64,000 bases of DNA. It comes from Polyangiaceae bacterium (lineage in GTDB: Bacteria; Myxococcota_A; Polyangia; Polyangiales; Polyangiaceae). A model generated the notes under the pieces. That model made no database searches and was not told the origin of the DNA. It saw only the letters and a list, made by a program, of their open reading frames with translations. The DNA lies in assembly GCA_020633235.1 (NCBI GenBank), contig JACKEA010000006.1, positions 124,001-188,000 of the forward strand. Reading direction: 5' to 3'. A program made the translations under genes and the position numbers. Of the stretch, positions 36,063-45,288 are shown one piece after another; the stretch's first letter is position 1, and every line of letters starts with the position of its first letter.

Positions 36063-36492
36063 ACGTCACGCCCTTTCGCCTCTTGGGCCACAAGAAGAAC
36101 GCCGCGAGCAGCGTGCACAGCCCCGTCGCGGCGAACAGCGGAACGGCTTCCTGATGTCGAGCCTCGGGGACGTCCGGAACCACTTCGTTGGGGTCCTTCG
36201 GATCGTAGCGAATCTGGACCTTCGCACCAACCGCCGCCGGTGCGTCGCAGTAGTTGGATTCGGCTTGCACGCCGCGCCCGTCGATATCCCAGGAATAGAC
36301 GGGACACTCGGATTGGGTGTGGTTCGAACCCTCGTAGTGATGCAGCCGCACCACGGTCGCGGTTGCCGTCGCCGTCATGGTGTCGGGGCTGGTCCAACGG
36401 TACAGCCCGTAGCCGACCAGCGCGCCGGGGCCCAGGAGGAAGAACAGTCCGCCGATCACGAGTCGCGGGAGGTCTTTGGCGGTGAGGTGCAC
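36061..36492 (-). CDS. Small membrane protein, DUF3592-like
   Basis: 143 residues from GTG 36492 (VHLTAKDLPRLVIGGLFFLL); a TTG at 36579 would enter the divergent kinase promoter region. Two membrane helices are seen, about 9-29 (VIGGLFFLLGPGALVGYGLY) and about 114-134. Between them is an extracytoplasmic beta-rich domain with VYSWDIDGRGVQAESNYCDA and a typical VQIRYDPKDPNEVVP, the hallmark of DUF3592 proteins. Function is unknown. It is divergent from the six-TM kinase gene with 94 bp between starts. Confidence 0.72.
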   Translation of the reverse strand: MHLTAKDLPRLVIGGLFFLLGPGALVGYGLYRWTSPDTMTATATATVVRLHHYEGSNHTQSECPVYSWDIDGRGVQAESNYCDAPAAVGAKVQIRYDPKDPNEVVPDVPEARHQEAVPLFAATGLCTLLAAFFLWPKRRKGVT

Positions 36493-36586
36493 TCTCTGCT
36501 TCGCGTTGAAGACGTCGTCGACGCTATGGGACGCCCGAATGCGGGTCAACCGACACCATCGTGCATTTTTCAGCGACAATCACCCG

Positions 36587-38503
36587 GTGGACGACGAGGT
36601 CGAACGCCTGAAGCAGCTGCTCCAGGGCACCCTCGCTCCGGAGGAGCGAGGGACGCTCGAAACCGAGCTGACCGAGCGTCCCGCGCTGCGCCGCAAGCTC
36701 GCGGACTTGGCCATCGCTCAGGACGCCAAGGGCTGGGAGCAGACGGCGCGTGTCTCCCACGCGTTACCGCGACCGGAGGCGGCATTCGTGGAGGGCGTCG
36801 ACGTCGGCGCCACCCTGGGACAGGGCGGCATGGCCATCGTCCGCATCGGGCGTCAGCTCAAGCTGGACCGCCCGGTCGCGGTCAAGACGCTGCGCGGCGA
36901 TCGGCGCAGTGATGGTGACGTCGCTCGCTTGCTTCGGGAGGCGCGCATCACCGGGCGTCTCGAGCACCCGAACATCGTGCCGGTTCACGACATCGTCCGC
37001 GGGGAAGACGACGTTCCACAGGTCGTGCTCAAGCTGATCGAGGGCTACACCTGGACCGAGCTGATGCGCGACCAGGATCGCGTGGAGATGCTCTTTGGCG
37101 CGACCGACCTGTTGGAGTGGAACCTCGACGTGCTGATGTCCGTGACCCGCGCTCTCTCCTTCGCCCACAGCCGCGGTGTCATCCACCGCGACGTGAAACC
37201 CGCGAACGTCATGTTGGGCTCGTTCGGTGAGGTGTATCTGCTCGATTGGGGCATCGCACGAGACCTCGACGATCCGATCGAAGAGATGGAAGAGCTCGAG
37301 CTGGCGGGCACTACCGGCTACATGGCACCGGAGCAGTTGCCCGGCCGCACCGCGCCGCTAGGACCGTGGACCGACACCTACCTGCTCGGCGCGACGCTCT
37401 ATCACGTGCTCGCGGGGCGGCCGCCCCACTCCGGCGTTCCTCTGGAAGAGCGCGTTCTCGGCGAAACGACCGTGGCGCCGTTGCCGGACGACGTGCCGGC
37501 GGAGCTGCGCCGCATCGCCGCTCGGGCGCTCGAGCCGGATCCGAAGCAGCGGACTCAGCGGCCCGAGGAGCTGCGGCTGGCCGTCGCCACCTTCCTACAA
37601 CACCGCTCGGCGCTCCGTCTCGTGGAGCGGGGCGAGCGGGAGCAAGCTGCCGCGGAGCGCGCGCAACAGGTCGGGGACGATAGCGAGTGGGAACGCGCCG
37701 TGGTCTCGGCGGAGCTGTCCTACCGGGCTGCCCTCGACGACTGGAAAGACTGCGAGGCCGCCAGCCGAGGCCTCGACCAGCTCACCGTCGCTCGTATCGA
37801 ACGCGCTCTGGCGGGCGACGATCCGCTCGCCGCCCGGCGCTTGGTCGAATCCCACGCCGGGCTCTCGGAGGAGCTCGTGGCGCGGGTGGAGACCGCCTGC
37901 ACGCTGGCCGCGAACGAGGAAGGCCGACTCCGCCGCATCGTCACGGATCTGGATCGCGGCTTTGGCTACAAGGCCCGCGGCGTGTTGGGAGCGCTGTTCG
38001 GGCTCATCTGGGTCGTGTTCTGGTGCGTCGTCGCGTTCCGGCCACCGAAGACCGTCGCCGTGCTCGTTGGCTTCACTGCGACCGTCACCGTGGTGGGCGT
38101 GACGGTCGTCCTGACCCGCGCCAAGGAGCTCCTGGCCAGTCGCCTGAACCGGCACAGCATGTTCGTGGTGCTGGCCGGTCTGATCGCCGGCATGGTCTGG
38201 TGCATCGGGGCCAGCCTGCTAGGGCTCGAGATGCGCGTCGTCGTCATCGGCATCTTGCTGGTGTCCGCCATGTTCACGAGCGGCATGGCCACGCTGATGG
38301 ACCCCTGGGGCACCGTCTCGGCCGTAGGCTTCACCTTGTGCTTCCTGGCGGCGTGCTATCGCCCGGCGTGGACGCCGTGGGCGGTCGTCGTGGGAAATGT
38401 CGTGCTGATCGTGAATCAGATCGCGCTCAGCATCCTCCGCCCTCGCATCGGCTTCGAGAAAATGCCGAAGGTGCGCCTCCGCGGCCGCGCCGCGAAGCGC
38501 TGA
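36587..38503 (+). CDS. Ser/Thr protein kinase with six C-terminal membrane helices
   Basis: 638 residues from GTG 36587; a longer frame reaches 36476 but would overlap the divergent gene's start. An N-terminal 65-residue region (LLQGTLAPEERGTLETELTE) resembles short zinc-less anti-sigma-like stretches. The kinase follows: LGQGGMAIVRIG (78-85), Lys100 in VAVKTLRG, HRDVKPAN, and LLDWGIA, where DWG replaces DFG as in one myxobacterial/planctomycete subgroup. The helical region with SAELSYRAALDDWKDCEAAS resembles a TPR-like spacer. Six hydrophobic helices end the protein (GALFGLIWVVFWCVVAF to GNVVLIVNQIALSIL), so sensing probably occurs in the membrane. Confidence 0.93.
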   Translation: MDDEVERLKQLLQGTLAPEERGTLETELTERPALRRKLADLAIAQDAKGWEQTARVSHALPRPEAAFVEGVDVGATLGQGGMAIVRIGRQLKLDRPVAVKTLRGDRRSDGDVARLLREARITGRLEHPNIVPVHDIVRGEDDVPQVVLKLIEGYTWTELMRDQDRVEMLFGATDLLEWNLDVLMSVTRALSFAHSRGVIHRDVKPANVMLGSFGEVYLLDWGIARDLDDPIEEMEELELAGTTGYMAPEQLPGRTAPLGPWTDTYLLGATLYHVLAGRPPHSGVPLEERVLGETTVAPLPDDVPAELRRIAARALEPDPKQRTQRPEELRLAVATFLQHRSALRLVERGEREQAAAERAQQVGDDSEWERAVVSAELSYRAALDDWKDCEAASRGLDQLTVARIERALAGDDPLAARRLVESHAGLSEELVARVETACTLAANEEGRLRRIVTDLDRGFGYKARGVLGALFGLIWVVFWCVVAFRPPKTVAVLVGFTATVTVVGVTVVLTRAKELLASRLNRHSMFVVLAGLIAGMVWCIGASLLGLEMRVVVIGILLVSAMFTSGMATLMDPWGTVSAVGFTLCFLAACYRPAWTPWAVVVGNVVLIVNQIALSILRPRIGFEKMPKVRLRGRAAKR

Positions 38504-38524
38504 CGCGGACGTTCTCCGTTCCTC

Positions 38525-38547
38525 TGGATGTTGGCTCGCCGCGAGCC
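38525..38547 (+). repeat. Intergenic palindromic repeat, copy 7
   Basis: TGGATGTTGGCTCGCCGCGA then GCC. Its first 19 bases equal copy 9 at 45289. It lies 21 bases after the kinase stop; the rest of the 212-bp gap holds nothing recognisable. Confidence 0.6.
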
Positions 38548-38715
38548 CGTTGAGGACCCCCACCTCCTCGAGCATCGCAGAGCTCCGGGTTCGTTCAACG
38601 GTGAGCCTTGGCCCAGCTCACCAACGCTCGGAGCTTGCCCGACGACCTGAGGGACTCGAGGTCCAGACCAAAGCGCAGCACCAACTACGACGCCCTCCCG
38701 ACGAATGCTCTCGTC

Positions 38716-39552
38716 CTACAGCTCCTCGGCTCCGAAGGTGTCGCAGCGTGTCGGATCGCCGGATTCCATGCCGCGTTGGAACCAGCGCACGCGCTGTGCG
38801 CTGGTGCCGTGGGAGAAGCTCTCGGGATTGACGCGCCCGCGCGCGCGACGCTGCAAGGTGTCGTCGCCGATGGCGGCGGCGGCTCCCAACGCCTCCTCCA
38901 CGTCGCCCACCTCCAGCAAGCCCTTGCCCTTTGCGTAGGCACCCCACACGCCCGCGTAGCAGTCCGCCTGGAGCTCCAGGCGCACCGAGCTACCTGTCGG
39001 ACCTTCGTCCTTGCCGCCGCCGGCCACGCGCTTGGAGGTGCCGAGCAGGTTCTGTACGTGGTGGCCGATCTCGTGAGCGATGACATAGCCCTTGGCGAAG
39101 TCCCCCTCGGCCCCGAGCTTCTTCTGCAGCGCGTCCAAGAAGTCCAAGTCCACGTAGGCCTGGCTGTCTCCGGGGCAATAGAAAGGACCCACGGCAGCCT
39201 TCTGAAAGCCACACGCGCTCTGTACTGCGTCGCGGAACAGCACCAAGGTGGGCGCGCGATAGGGCTTGCCGAGCTTGGGCAGCGCTTGGCCCCAGGCGTC
39301 TTCGGTGGTGGCCAGGATCTTGCGGGCGAAGATCGCTTCGGGATCGTTCGGATCCGCGGGAGCGCTCTGAGTCGTCGGCGTCGCCTCGCCGGACACGTTC
39401 GACAGTAGCTCCAGGGGGTTCTTACCGGTGACGACGGCGAGCACGAGCACGATCAGCACCGTGGTGCCCGACAGCGCGACGGCGCCCTTCTTGGCGGGGC
39501 TCCCGCGCCGATCTTGGACGTTGTCGCTCTCCCGTACGCCGCCGAGCTTCAT
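38716..39552 (-). CDS. ypfJ: YpfJ-type neutral zinc metallopeptidase
   Basis: 278 residues, standard for the YpfJ/KPN_02809 family. The N-terminus is cytoplasmic with MKLGGVRESDNVQDRRG, then one membrane helix at about 28-42 (SGTTVLIVLVLAVVTG). The zinc motif AHEIGHHVQNLLG is at 160-165 with a third ligand likely in LELQADCYAGVWG. Other typical parts are PTLVLFRDAVQSACGFQKAA, GPFYCPGDSQAYVDLDFL and GTSAQRVRWFQRGMESGDP. Function in most bacteria is not established; it is predicted as a membrane-anchored periplasmic peptidase. It is divergent from the helical lipoprotein gene (91-bp gap). Confidence 0.95.
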   Translation of the reverse strand: MKLGGVRESDNVQDRRGSPAKKGAVALSGTTVLIVLVLAVVTGKNPLELLSNVSGEATPTTQSAPADPNDPEAIFARKILATTEDAWGQALPKLGKPYRAPTLVLFRDAVQSACGFQKAAVGPFYCPGDSQAYVDLDFLDALQKKLGAEGDFAKGYVIAHEIGHHVQNLLGTSKRVAGGGKDEGPTGSSVRLELQADCYAGVWGAYAKGKGLLEVGDVEEALGAAAAIGDDTLQRRARGRVNPESFSHGTSAQRVRWFQRGMESGDPTRCDTFGAEEL

Positions 39553-39643
39553 GAGCGCGGTCTACAGCCGCCGGTGGGCAGCGGCAATCCGGGCCTGACC
39601 ACCACCCTTTTGGCGGGAAGCCAATCGCGGTACGCAGGTCGGA

Positions 39644-41917
39644 ATGTCGTTTCGCACCGTCCTGTCCAGCGCGCTGTTTCTTCTCGTCGGCTGCGGAGGG
39701 GCAGCACCGCCACCCGCGGTGAAGGCACCGACCCAGGCCACGAAACAGGGCGAGGAACCGGAGGCGAAGACGACGAAGGGGAAGCTCGCGCAGCTGCTGT
39801 CGCAAATCCCCCCGGCGGCTCCCGTCCTCGACGCACTGCCGGTCAAGGCCCGGGCGGATCTCGAGTCCCTCAGCAAGGCCCTTGGACCCGAGGCCAAGGC
39901 GCAGGTGCTTTCGGTCCAGGGGGCAGAGGTACGCCCCCTCCTGCACTTGGCCCTCGGCGGCAGCTCACCGCAGGCGTACCTCGCTCTCGGCAGCACCCGG
40001 CGCGGAGCCGACGAGCTCTTGGGTCTGCAGCTTCCCGAAGACGCCGCGGGTTGGAAGCAGCTGGTGGAGGCGACTCGAGAGATCGGACTTCGCGCAGCGG
40101 CACAGTGGCTGCGCGGCCGCGGAGACGACGTGAAGAACCGATTCACGGTGGAGCTCGCGGAAGGCATCGACCACGCGGCGACCACCCTGGACCGCGACGA
40201 CCTTCGACGTCTCGCTCGACGTGCTGCGGTGGAGGCGGAGCCGACGCCCACGCGGTGGATCGCCGTAGTCAACGCGGAGGCGTGGATGCTGCACGTGGAT
40301 GCCGCGAAGCAGGCCCTGGCGCAGGTGAAGGCTGGCGATCCGGCGCTGGCCGACGCCATCATCGGCGCCAAGAAGTCCATCGCCCGTGCCGAGCGCGCAC
40401 TGAAGAAGCCGAGCACTTTGGATGAGGCCATCGACGTGGCGCGGGCCTATCTGGCTTTGGGGCTCACGGACGAAGCACAGAAAGTGCTCGAACCCTACCG
40501 CGACAAGGCGAGCAGCCATTTGGCTCTGTCCGCCACGCTCGCCGTAGCTGAGGTGGGCGGTGGCATCTGCCCGCGGCTCGTGGGCGTGGTGGCCAACGAG
40601 CTCTTGTGCGCTCACTCCTGGAACGGACTTGCTGCGGCCAAGAAGTACACGGACCTGATGAAGAAGGCTTGGACCGCCGGCCAGGGTCGGGACGAGCAGG
40701 CGATGGAAGCGTACATCGGTCTCGTCTACGTGGTGCCGTGGATCTACGCGGCCATGATCTCGACGGGACAGGATCGCGCGGCGTTGGCGGAGTCCTTCAA
40801 GCGGCGCATCGGCGAGCTGGTCGTTGCGAGCAAGGACGCCGTGAAGGTGAGCCCGAGCTTCGAAGGCTTGTCGCTGTTCGTGGATACCCTCGCAGCGGCC
40901 CTGGCCGCCGCAGAGCGCAAAGGCAAGGACGAACGCGTCGTCGTGAAGAAAGAGACACAGGACGCGCTCTTGGCCCGCGCTCGACAGCTGACCAAGACAC
41001 GCCCGAACGATCGCTTCACCCACGCTGGCGTGCTCGCGGTAGCCGCCATGCTGGCGCAGGAGCAGGACATGCTGCCCTTGGTGGACGCGCTGCCCGACGA
41101 CATGAACGCTCACGATCGGCTGATCAAGCAGGTGCTCCGCGTGTGGTCCGCCGTGGGCGCGCGCAAGGCTCCGCTAGCCAGTGACGCCGCCGGTGACATC
41201 GCGCAGCTCTTGCCCGACGAGAAGTCCAAGCCCCTGGAGCGAGCCAAGCTGGTGCTGATCTTGGCGGAGAGCGAAGCGGCGGTCACGCACGACGCACGCT
41301 CTCAGGCGATCCTCTCCAAGGTCGCTTCGCAGCTCCTCGCGGAGGGCGTGCCGGCGGAGCTCCGGCTGCGGGCCGTGGCCGATCGCGCGGGGGTGCTCGC
41401 GGACCAAGGGGACCCCGGCGCGGCGGCGGACTTGTTGGAGAAGGTGGTGTCGACGGCGGCGCCGACCATTGCCTCCACCACCGACAAGGACCTCTTCTTC
41501 GTGACCCGGGCGTATTTGTTCGCGCTTCGAGGCATGAGCACCAAAGGCGATGAGCGCGTGGAATACCGGGACAAGCTCCAGGCGTTGCTCGAGAGCCCGG
41601 ACGCGGACGAGGCGCCGGCCAGCTTGGATTTGTTCGCCAAGCTGTGGCTCCGGGAGCTGAGCTATCAGATCGAGGTGGAGCGTTGCGGCACGTTGAAGGT
41701 GTGCGCAGATCGTGCCGCGACGAAGCGGAAGATGCCGGAGAAAGAGATCGTGGATCGCATCGGCGCGCAATCCGCGACGCTGCTGCAGCACGGCGTCGTG
41801 CCCGCGGGGACGTTGAACCTGTCGTTCAATTTCTCGGCGACCTCGGGACTGGAACCGCTGGTAGGCTTCGAGCCGCGCATCCTGGCCTTGCCGGCTCCTG
41901 CCTGGGCACTGAAGTGA
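39644..41917 (+). CDS. Large helical lipoprotein, function unknown
   Basis: 757 residues with signal and lipobox in MSFRTVLSSALFLLVGC. After a Pro/Ala/Lys linker the protein is strongly alpha-helical throughout (Ala, Leu, Lys and Arg rich, with few Cys), with TPR-like periodicity around LGLTDEAQKVLEPYRDKASS and DQGDPGAAADLLEKV. No catalytic motif or known domain is recognised. It probably forms a periplasmic or outer-membrane scaffold of helical repeats. The DUF362-CBM9 lipoprotein gene follows on the same strand after 38 bp and a palindromic repeat copy, so co-expression is possible. Confidence 0.82.
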   Translation: MSFRTVLSSALFLLVGCGGAAPPPAVKAPTQATKQGEEPEAKTTKGKLAQLLSQIPPAAPVLDALPVKARADLESLSKALGPEAKAQVLSVQGAEVRPLLHLALGGSSPQAYLALGSTRRGADELLGLQLPEDAAGWKQLVEATREIGLRAAAQWLRGRGDDVKNRFTVELAEGIDHAATTLDRDDLRRLARRAAVEAEPTPTRWIAVVNAEAWMLHVDAAKQALAQVKAGDPALADAIIGAKKSIARAERALKKPSTLDEAIDVARAYLALGLTDEAQKVLEPYRDKASSHLALSATLAVAEVGGGICPRLVGVVANELLCAHSWNGLAAAKKYTDLMKKAWTAGQGRDEQAMEAYIGLVYVVPWIYAAMISTGQDRAALAESFKRRIGELVVASKDAVKVSPSFEGLSLFVDTLAAALAAAERKGKDERVVVKKETQDALLARARQLTKTRPNDRFTHAGVLAVAAMLAQEQDMLPLVDALPDDMNAHDRLIKQVLRVWSAVGARKAPLASDAAGDIAQLLPDEKSKPLERAKLVLILAESEAAVTHDARSQAILSKVASQLLAEGVPAELRLRAVADRAGVLADQGDPGAAADLLEKVVSTAAPTIASTTDKDLFFVTRAYLFALRGMSTKGDERVEYRDKLQALLESPDADEAPASLDLFAKLWLRELSYQIEVERCGTLKVCADRAATKRKMPEKEIVDRIGAQSATLLQHGVVPAGTLNLSFNFSATSGLEPLVGFEPRILALPAPAWALK

Positions 41918-41923
41918 CGGCGG

Positions 41924-41953
41924 GGCGCGACGGGGATCGCGCCGGACCAACAT
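41924..41953 (-). repeat. Intergenic palindromic repeat, copy 8, with hairpin
   Basis: GGCGCGA (41924-41930) and TCGCGCC (41937-41943) form a perfect 7-bp stem with a 6-nt loop, followed by GGACCAACAT. Reverse-complemented this is the core TGTTGGTCCGGCGCGA. It fills almost the whole 38-bp gap before the next start. Confidence 0.7.
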
Positions 41954-41955
41954 CC

Positions 41956-43989
41956 ATGAAGAAGAGCACGATAGTGGCGGTGCTGTTCGCCATGTTGGGC
42001 ATCGCCGGCTGCCGCGACAAATCGAAGGCTCCGGTCCCCGCAGCATCCGCGTCTGCTTCCGTGAAGCCTTCTGCCGACGTGGTGTCCGAAGCGAGCGAGG
42101 CAGCACCGGAGGTGGACGCTGGGCCCAGCGTGGTGGCCTCCGGCAAGGTGGACGGCAACGCACTGGTGGAGCGCCACTTGCCCGCGCTCCAGAAGATGTC
42201 GCCGGTGACGGTGCTCTTGGGAAAGTCACCCTTGGAGCTGGGCGAGGCGATTTGTCAGGCGGTGGTGCCCAAGCGGCGTTGGGACACGCCGGTGCTGCTC
42301 AAGCCGAACCTGTGCGGCTTCGACGGCATTCGGGATCCGGACAAGACCAAGGGGGACGACGGATTCGTGGGGCGCACCACCCACGTGGACTTCACCCGCG
42401 GCGTGATCCACTGCCTGAAGAAACGAGGTTTGTCGAAGATCACCATCGCCGAGGGGTGCGGCATCTCCCACGACTATTGGGAGCAGGTGGCCAGCCGCAC
42501 CGGCTACACGGCGATGGCCAAGGAAGAGCACGTGGCGCTGGTGGCGCTCGATGACGATGGCGTGTTCGACGTGCAGGGCGACAAGCCCGGCCTGCCCATG
42601 GCCATCACCGGCATCGCCAAGAGCCACGTGCCCTCGCTGTTGATGCCCAAGATCCTGGCGGAGCACCTGGATCACGGACTTTACATCTCGCTGCCCAAGA
42701 TCAAGGCGCACCGCTACTCCGTCACCTCCATGGCCATCAAGGGCATGCAAGGGACGGTGATGCGCAGCGACGCGCGGCCCGCGTACCGGCAGAAGTACCG
42801 CATGCACGCGGAGCTGAACGCGATCATCAAGGAGCACAAGGCGGCGCGCAAAGCGGCCAAGGAAGGAGACGCGGCGCCGCCGCCGGAGGATCCGATGGAG
42901 CGCCGCAAGGCCTACGTCGCGTCCTTGCGAGCCTTTGCCGAGCGCATGGTGGACGTGCTGCAGCTGGAGACGCCCGACGTGGTGCTCGCGGACGGAGCGC
43001 CGGCGATGGGCGGTGACGGTTTCTGGAAGCTGTATCCCACGGCGGAGATGCTCGCCGTGGGCGGCGAGAACCCCGTGCTCGTGGACCGCGTGGGGGCCGA
43101 GATCTTGGGCCTGTGGAAGAACGATCGACTGAAGAACGAGCTCCTCGGTTTCGATACCTCACCGCTGATCCGCATTGCGGAGAAGCGCTTCGGTCTGAAG
43201 CTGGACGAGACTCGGGTCACGGGCAACGGTGCCGGGCTCATCGGCAAGCCGCGCCCGACGCACTACGTGTCGATGGATCGCTTCTCGATCCACTCCGACA
43301 CCACGCCGGCCTGGTCGCCCATCTCGCTGTCCGTCGCCCCGATCACGGCGTCCACGGCAAAGGAGAAGCCGACGGCCCACGCCGCCGCGCTGAAGGGCGA
43401 CACCATCGCCGTGGACGGCAAGCTGGACGATGCCGCCTGGCAGCGCGCCACCCCCGTGAGCTTTTCCACGGATTGGTCGGGCAAGCCCACCAGCACCAAG
43501 ACCCGCACGCGTTTCTTGTGGTCGAAGGACGCCTTGTACGTCGCCTACGAGATCGAAGGCACCGGCCTCCACACGGATCACGCAAAGCCCGTGACCCAAG
43601 AGCGCGAGTACTTGTTCCGGGAAGACTGCGTGGAGCTGTTCTTGGGCCACGACGCGAGCGAGCCGCGTCACTACCTGGAAGTGGAGCTCGGCCCCTTCGG
43701 TCACTTCCTGGACATCGACGTGCACCTCGGCAAGAAGCACGACCAGAGCTGGTCCAGCGGTCTGACGGTGAAGACCACCCAGGACCCGGCGCGGCACACG
43801 GCCATCATCGAGGCGCGGCTCAGCGCGCCGGAGATCCAGAAGCTCTTGAGAGCCGGCGCGAAGATCCCGCTCGGCTTGTTCCGCGTGGAAGCGACCAAGC
43901 CGAAGCAGTACTTGGCCTGGAGCCCCACGCGCACGGCGAAGCCGAACTTCCACGTCCCCGAAGCCTTCGGCCAGCTGCTGCTGGATTGA
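41956..43989 (+). CDS. DUF362-domain lipoprotein with C-terminal CBM9-like domain
   Basis: 677 residues; ATG 41956 begins a lipoprotein signal (MKKSTIVAVLFAMLGIAGC). After a Ser/Ala/Val linker, residues about 80-440 are DUF362-like: TPVLLKPNLCGFDGIRDPDK, HVDFTRGVIHCLKKRG, KITIAEGCG, LYISLPKIKAHRYSVTSMAI, KGMQGTVM and NPVLVDRVGAEILGL. The iron-sulfur cysteine cluster of the DUF362-ferredoxin type is not present. The last 210 residues resemble the CBM9 fold: DTIAVDGKLDDAAWQRATPV, FLWSKDALYVAYEIEG, FREDCVELFLGHD, LEVELGPFGHFLDI. That suggests binding of a sugar or a similar ligand outside the cell. The domain pairing and lipidation look unusual. Its TGA abuts the stop of the convergent gene. Confidence 0.88.
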   Translation: MKKSTIVAVLFAMLGIAGCRDKSKAPVPAASASASVKPSADVVSEASEAAPEVDAGPSVVASGKVDGNALVERHLPALQKMSPVTVLLGKSPLELGEAICQAVVPKRRWDTPVLLKPNLCGFDGIRDPDKTKGDDGFVGRTTHVDFTRGVIHCLKKRGLSKITIAEGCGISHDYWEQVASRTGYTAMAKEEHVALVALDDDGVFDVQGDKPGLPMAITGIAKSHVPSLLMPKILAEHLDHGLYISLPKIKAHRYSVTSMAIKGMQGTVMRSDARPAYRQKYRMHAELNAIIKEHKAARKAAKEGDAAPPPEDPMERRKAYVASLRAFAERMVDVLQLETPDVVLADGAPAMGGDGFWKLYPTAEMLAVGGENPVLVDRVGAEILGLWKNDRLKNELLGFDTSPLIRIAEKRFGLKLDETRVTGNGAGLIGKPRPTHYVSMDRFSIHSDTTPAWSPISLSVAPITASTAKEKPTAHAAALKGDTIAVDGKLDDAAWQRATPVSFSTDWSGKPTSTKTRTRFLWSKDALYVAYEIEGTGLHTDHAKPVTQEREYLFREDCVELFLGHDASEPRHYLEVELGPFGHFLDIDVHLGKKHDQSWSSGLTVKTTQDPARHTAIIEARLSAPEIQKLLRAGAKIPLGLFRVEATKPKQYLAWSPTRTAKPNFHVPEAFGQLLLD

Positions 43990-44469
43990 TCACGGACACA
44001 GCGCGGTCGCGCAGTCCGGCCAAGTGGGCTCCGGATTCGCCGAGCCCGTGATGCGACACGGCGTGGCTTGACACGTCGCCAGCGTACCCCCCGAGAACAC
44101 CTGTTGCGGAGCGCAGCTTTGGGCGGCGTCGGTGCCCAGGCTCGCGCCCACCAGCTCGTGGCTCGTGGCGTCGAAAGTGAGCGTGGGCGCGGCGGTCCCG
44201 GCCTTGGGTGCAGCTTGCACGGTGAGCGTGTCCGCGCAGCTGACGAGGCCCCACACGGTGTCGGGCTTGGCGCACACCTCCGAAAGGTAGTCGTCGTAGC
44301 TTCCTTGGAAGCACGAGAACTGCGTGCAGAAGCAGGCGAGCCCCTGAGCGCTCGCCCCGTAGCTCGCGCCTTGGGCGCAGGTGCAGCCCTTGATCTCGGG
44401 TTCGTCGCTCGACGACGAGCCGCAGGACATCAACGCCAGCGCCAGGACCATTGCCCACCCCGATTGCAT
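43990..44469 (-). CDS. Cys-rich putative lipoprotein, function unknown
   Basis: 159 residues with signal and lipobox MQSGWAMVLALALMSC. The mature part contains many Cys, grouped as GCTCAQG, LACFCTQFSC, EVCAKP, SCAD, SCAPQ, TCQATPC and CATALC, pointing to several disulfides in an exported small domain. No known family is recognised. It ends exactly where the DUF362 gene ends (the shared hexamer TGATCA supplies both stops) and is divergent from the lipoprotein at 44522. Confidence 0.72.
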   Translation of the reverse strand: MQSGWAMVLALALMSCGSSSSDEPEIKGCTCAQGASYGASAQGLACFCTQFSCFQGSYDDYLSEVCAKPDTVWGLVSCADTLTVQAAPKAGTAAPTLTFDATSHELVGASLGTDAAQSCAPQQVFSGGTLATCQATPCRITGSANPEPTWPDCATALCP

Positions 44470-44521
44470 GCGCAGAGTTTAGCACCTTGCGGTGCGTCCG
44501 GCGCGCCACTACCGAGAGCAC

Positions 44522-45286
44522 ATGATCCGCGCCCTGGTGACCTTGGCTCTCGGCCTGTCGGCGTGCACCCCGGCGCCGGCTTCCCCGCCGGTGTTGCCGG
44601 ACAACACCCCCGTGACGCCGAACGAAGCTCCGGTGCACTTCGTCCCGGGCCCGTTGGTGGTCGAGCCCAAGCTCCCCGCGGAAGTGTCGGGCTGGGCCGG
44701 CATCGGCATGTACGAAAACCTGATCGCGTCGGGTTTCTCCGCGGATTCCAAGCTGTTTGCGAATTGCCACGTGGCCGAAGGTCAAGGCCTGCAAAAGACC
44801 TGTGAGCTCCTCGATAGCGGCCACCACGTGGCCCGCAGCGTCACCTCCAGCGTGGATTACGGCGACGGCCATCCGAGCAAGGACGACCCCGAGATCCAGA
44901 AGCAGCTCGCTGCGCTGGGCGTGCCCGCGGCGGAAGCACTGTTTCGCTATGCCGAGGACCTCGTGATCGTGTGGGAGACCCCGGACGAGAGCGAGCTCGA
45001 CTTCGCGCTGAAGGAGAAGGCCACGGGTGTGGAGACCCCCGTGGCGCGCTTTCAGCGCGACGACGGCATGAGCCTCGCGCCCGAGCGCGTCGTGGTTTCG
45101 CCCAACGGCCATCGTCTCGCCTTCGTGAGCTACGTGATCGGCGGCCCGCCGCTCACCACCGCCGCCGAGATCGTGGACGCGGACGCCGCGGCAAAGAAGG
45201 CATACGAACACGCCGCCGCGGCAGCCTCGGGCGGCACCAAAGATCGCCTCCTCGCGCGGGCCAGGGCCATCTCCGGATCCTCGTAG
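44522..45286 (+). CDS. Putative lipoprotein, DUF2259-like
   Basis: 254 residues from ATG 44522. The lipobox is in MIRALVTLALGLSAC, followed by a Pro-rich linker. The segment ASGFSADSKLFANCHVAEGQ and the final LAPERVVVSPNGHRLAFVSY resemble DUF2259, predicted secreted proteins with an incomplete propeller-like pattern; the match is loose. No catalytic motif is seen. It is divergent from the Cys-rich lipoprotein (52-bp gap). A palindromic repeat follows its stop, before the convergent gene. Confidence 0.72.
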   Translation: MIRALVTLALGLSACTPAPASPPVLPDNTPVTPNEAPVHFVPGPLVVEPKLPAEVSGWAGIGMYENLIASGFSADSKLFANCHVAEGQGLQKTCELLDSGHHVARSVTSSVDYGDGHPSKDDPEIQKQLAALGVPAAEALFRYAEDLVIVWETPDESELDFALKEKATGVETPVARFQRDDGMSLAPERVVVSPNGHRLAFVSYVIGGPPLTTAAEIVDADAAAKKAYEHAAAAASGGTKDRLLARARAISGSS

Positions 45287-45288
45287 TC

